DNA of 64,000 nucleotides from assembly GCA_024760905.1 (NCBI GenBank), contig CM045729.1, forward strand, positions 46,177,080 to 46,241,079. Direction: 5' to 3'. Position numbers and translations under genes: made by a program. Each line of letters starts with the position of its first letter. The stretch's first letter is position 1. This document shows positions 62,635-64,000 of this stretch, piece after piece. The stretch is from Plotosus lineatus. Its lineage: Eukaryota > Chordata > Actinopteri > Siluriformes > Plotosidae. The notes under the pieces were generated by a model, which made no database searches, was not told the DNA's origin, and saw only the letters and a list, made by a program, of their open reading frames with translations.

Positions 62635-62648
62635 TGAATGAGCACCTG
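62635..62648. repeat. Target-site duplication, right copy (SINE dimer)
   Basis: 'tgaatgagcacctg'. Confidence 0.85.
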
Positions 62649-63095
62649 TGCTGAAAGATTACAACCTTGTGACGGTCCTCCACAGATTTGGGATGATAGT
62701 GATTGCAAGTTCGGTACCGGACTGCTCAACTCCTTCCTGTTTGTAATAACGTAACCTAACCTCCTACCCCTCCTCATGTTAAGTCCCCAGTAAGCAGCCT
62801 TTGTGAGATGCTCTCCTCCAGCCTTTCAGGCCTTGATTATGGAACCGGCAGGTATTTCGGAGAAGGAAGGGAACTTTCGTCACTGTTCTTAATGCGGAGG
62901 TGGAAAGGAACAGGAATAAAGCCAAGTTTAGGCAGAACCAGAAATGACTTGCACTGTTCATGTCATTTAATCAGTCCTGTTGTAATCCATTACAAGCACT
63001 GTATCACAGGGATGGCTGAGTGTGCTGAAACTCTGACTGCATGGGTGGGCGTGTTGGTTCTCTCTCTGACTGCACACACTGTTTCTTTTTAACAG

Positions 63096-63172
63096 ATACC
63101 TGTCAGGAGTCCTGACCCCAGGCTGGCTCCCCGCTATGAAGATGTGGAGCGCCAGTATGCCTCTTTGCCCAG
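63096..63172 (+). CDS. pard3b: pard3b internal coding exon, 77 nt
   Basis: Acceptor 'tgtttctttttaacag' with a good pyrimidine tract; donor AG|gtatgc at 63173. The frame continues in phase 0 from the exon at 9260-9380 and reads IPVRSPDPRLAPRYEDVERQ then YASLPR, ending two bases into the Arg codon (phase 2). The (M/V)ERQYASLPR motif is what I know from PARD3B; PARD3 has QRQYSSLPR at the same place. It is a proline-rich, probably disordered, tail segment. Later exons should encode the remaining C-terminus, outside the window. No domain sits in this exon. Confidence 0.85.
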
Positions 63173-64000
63173 GTATGCCCACTCATCTGCCAATCAGATC
63201 AATAGGGGATAGTGATAGAAAGATCAGCAAGGAAATTAATGTTGACGAGTAAAAGCGAAAGAAAGAGAGCAACTTGTACTTGGTTTAAAAAGGGGGGAGG
63301 GGGGGGTGTGGAGGAAAAAACCTTGACCAATCAAGCAGCTAAGAGGGAGAGCAATACATTAGGCACATAGATTAGGAAAAGAGCCACGATTAGTCAGAGC
63401 GGTAGAGAAAGAATGAAAATGCGAGAATAAAAGGCAAGTGGAAATGGAATGTGATGGATAGAGGATCAAAAAACAAGGTTCAAGTAATGAATCTGAATGA
63501 GAGAGAAAGAAAGTGGAGCACAGTCAGCCTCTTTCTCTCGCACGCAGTGCTGAGTAATCCTCTTTAAAGCTTATAATTAAATCTGAAGTGTCTGCCTTCT
63601 GAGGCCCTCTCCGCATGGGAATTCACCTGATCCTCTCTAGGGAGACAGGCCGGCACTGCAACCCGATATCACACGGAATTGCCGCGTCTTGTACTCCATC
63701 TCTCACTCCTTCTACGCTGATGGGTGTGAATTCGAGTTCAAATGATTAATAACCAGCAATAAAAATAAATAATAACCAGGATATGATATAAAATATGCTT
63801 GGGCTGACTCACAGAAGTTTATGAAAGTGTCATTTTACCATTGATGACATACTGCTGAAATAATACCTGACTGCATCACTCATAATAAAGGGACAAATGA
63901 AAGCTCCCGCGCTGGTATCATTTCGGAAGTGTTCTTGAGTACAAATACGTTTGCATAACTTCCCCCAGGGCTCACTTTTAAAGCCATTTTCTCCCCAAAA
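63173..64000 (+). other. pard3b: pard3b downstream intron, start
   Basis: Begins gtatgc. Unique sequence apart from a G run at 63292-63307. No further exon seen before the window ends. Confidence 0.65.

Overview
The window is from an animal nuclear genome, almost certainly a ray-finned fish. The evidence is GT-AG exons of a vertebrate cell-polarity gene, teleost-type SINEs and LINEs, and very dense (TG)n/(CA)n, (TA)n and (CT)n microsatellites. There is nothing bacterial: no operons, no ribosome binding sites, no CRISPR array.

Only two coding exons are supportable, both on the + strand and both assignable to pard3b (Par-3 family cell polarity regulator beta). They are a ~120-nt exon at 9260-9380 and a 77-nt exon at 63096-63172. 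Both encode part of the C-terminal tail, downstream of the PDZ domains. The 53,715-nt stretch between them (9381-63095) is one giant intron, and 1-9259 and 63173-64000 belong to the neighbouring introns. Nearly everything else is intronic repeat.

Layout. 1-9.2 kb: upstream intron with a chimeric SINE, a cattcgac-ended TIR element, CAG-ended TIR elements sitting in (TA)n tracts, and further SINEs. 11.5-17.7 kb: a thick nest of short non-autonomous DNA transposons (called families A, C and D here) with a 5'-truncated RTE-like LINE, another LINE fragment and a SINE inside. 17.7-23.3 kb: mostly unique intron. 23.3-42.4 kb: three long copies of one RTE-like LINE, each with a readable target-site duplication. 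One of them lies inside a family C element and another inside an older LINE. A Rex3-like LINE fragment and a 40-bp perfect inverted repeat are also here. 42.4-52.8 kb: SINE, a family C mosaic, a short LINE fragment, and a 3.5-kb degenerate LINE of another lineage with a C-terminal C2H2 finger. 52.8-61.2 kb: mainly unique intron. 61.3-62.6 kb: a SINE dimer with a hAT element inserted in it, shortly before the second exon.

The main story is layered insertion. Eight mobile copies have target duplications that can be read by eye, which gives a relative order of events. A tRNA-type SINE head occurs with two different 3' ends. One end is the common 'ggattaagcggttacagaaaatgaat' type. The other is built from the 5' and 3' ends of the local RTE-like LINE, which suggests a SINE that changed LINE partner. 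All six RTE-like LINE copies lie antisense to pard3b.
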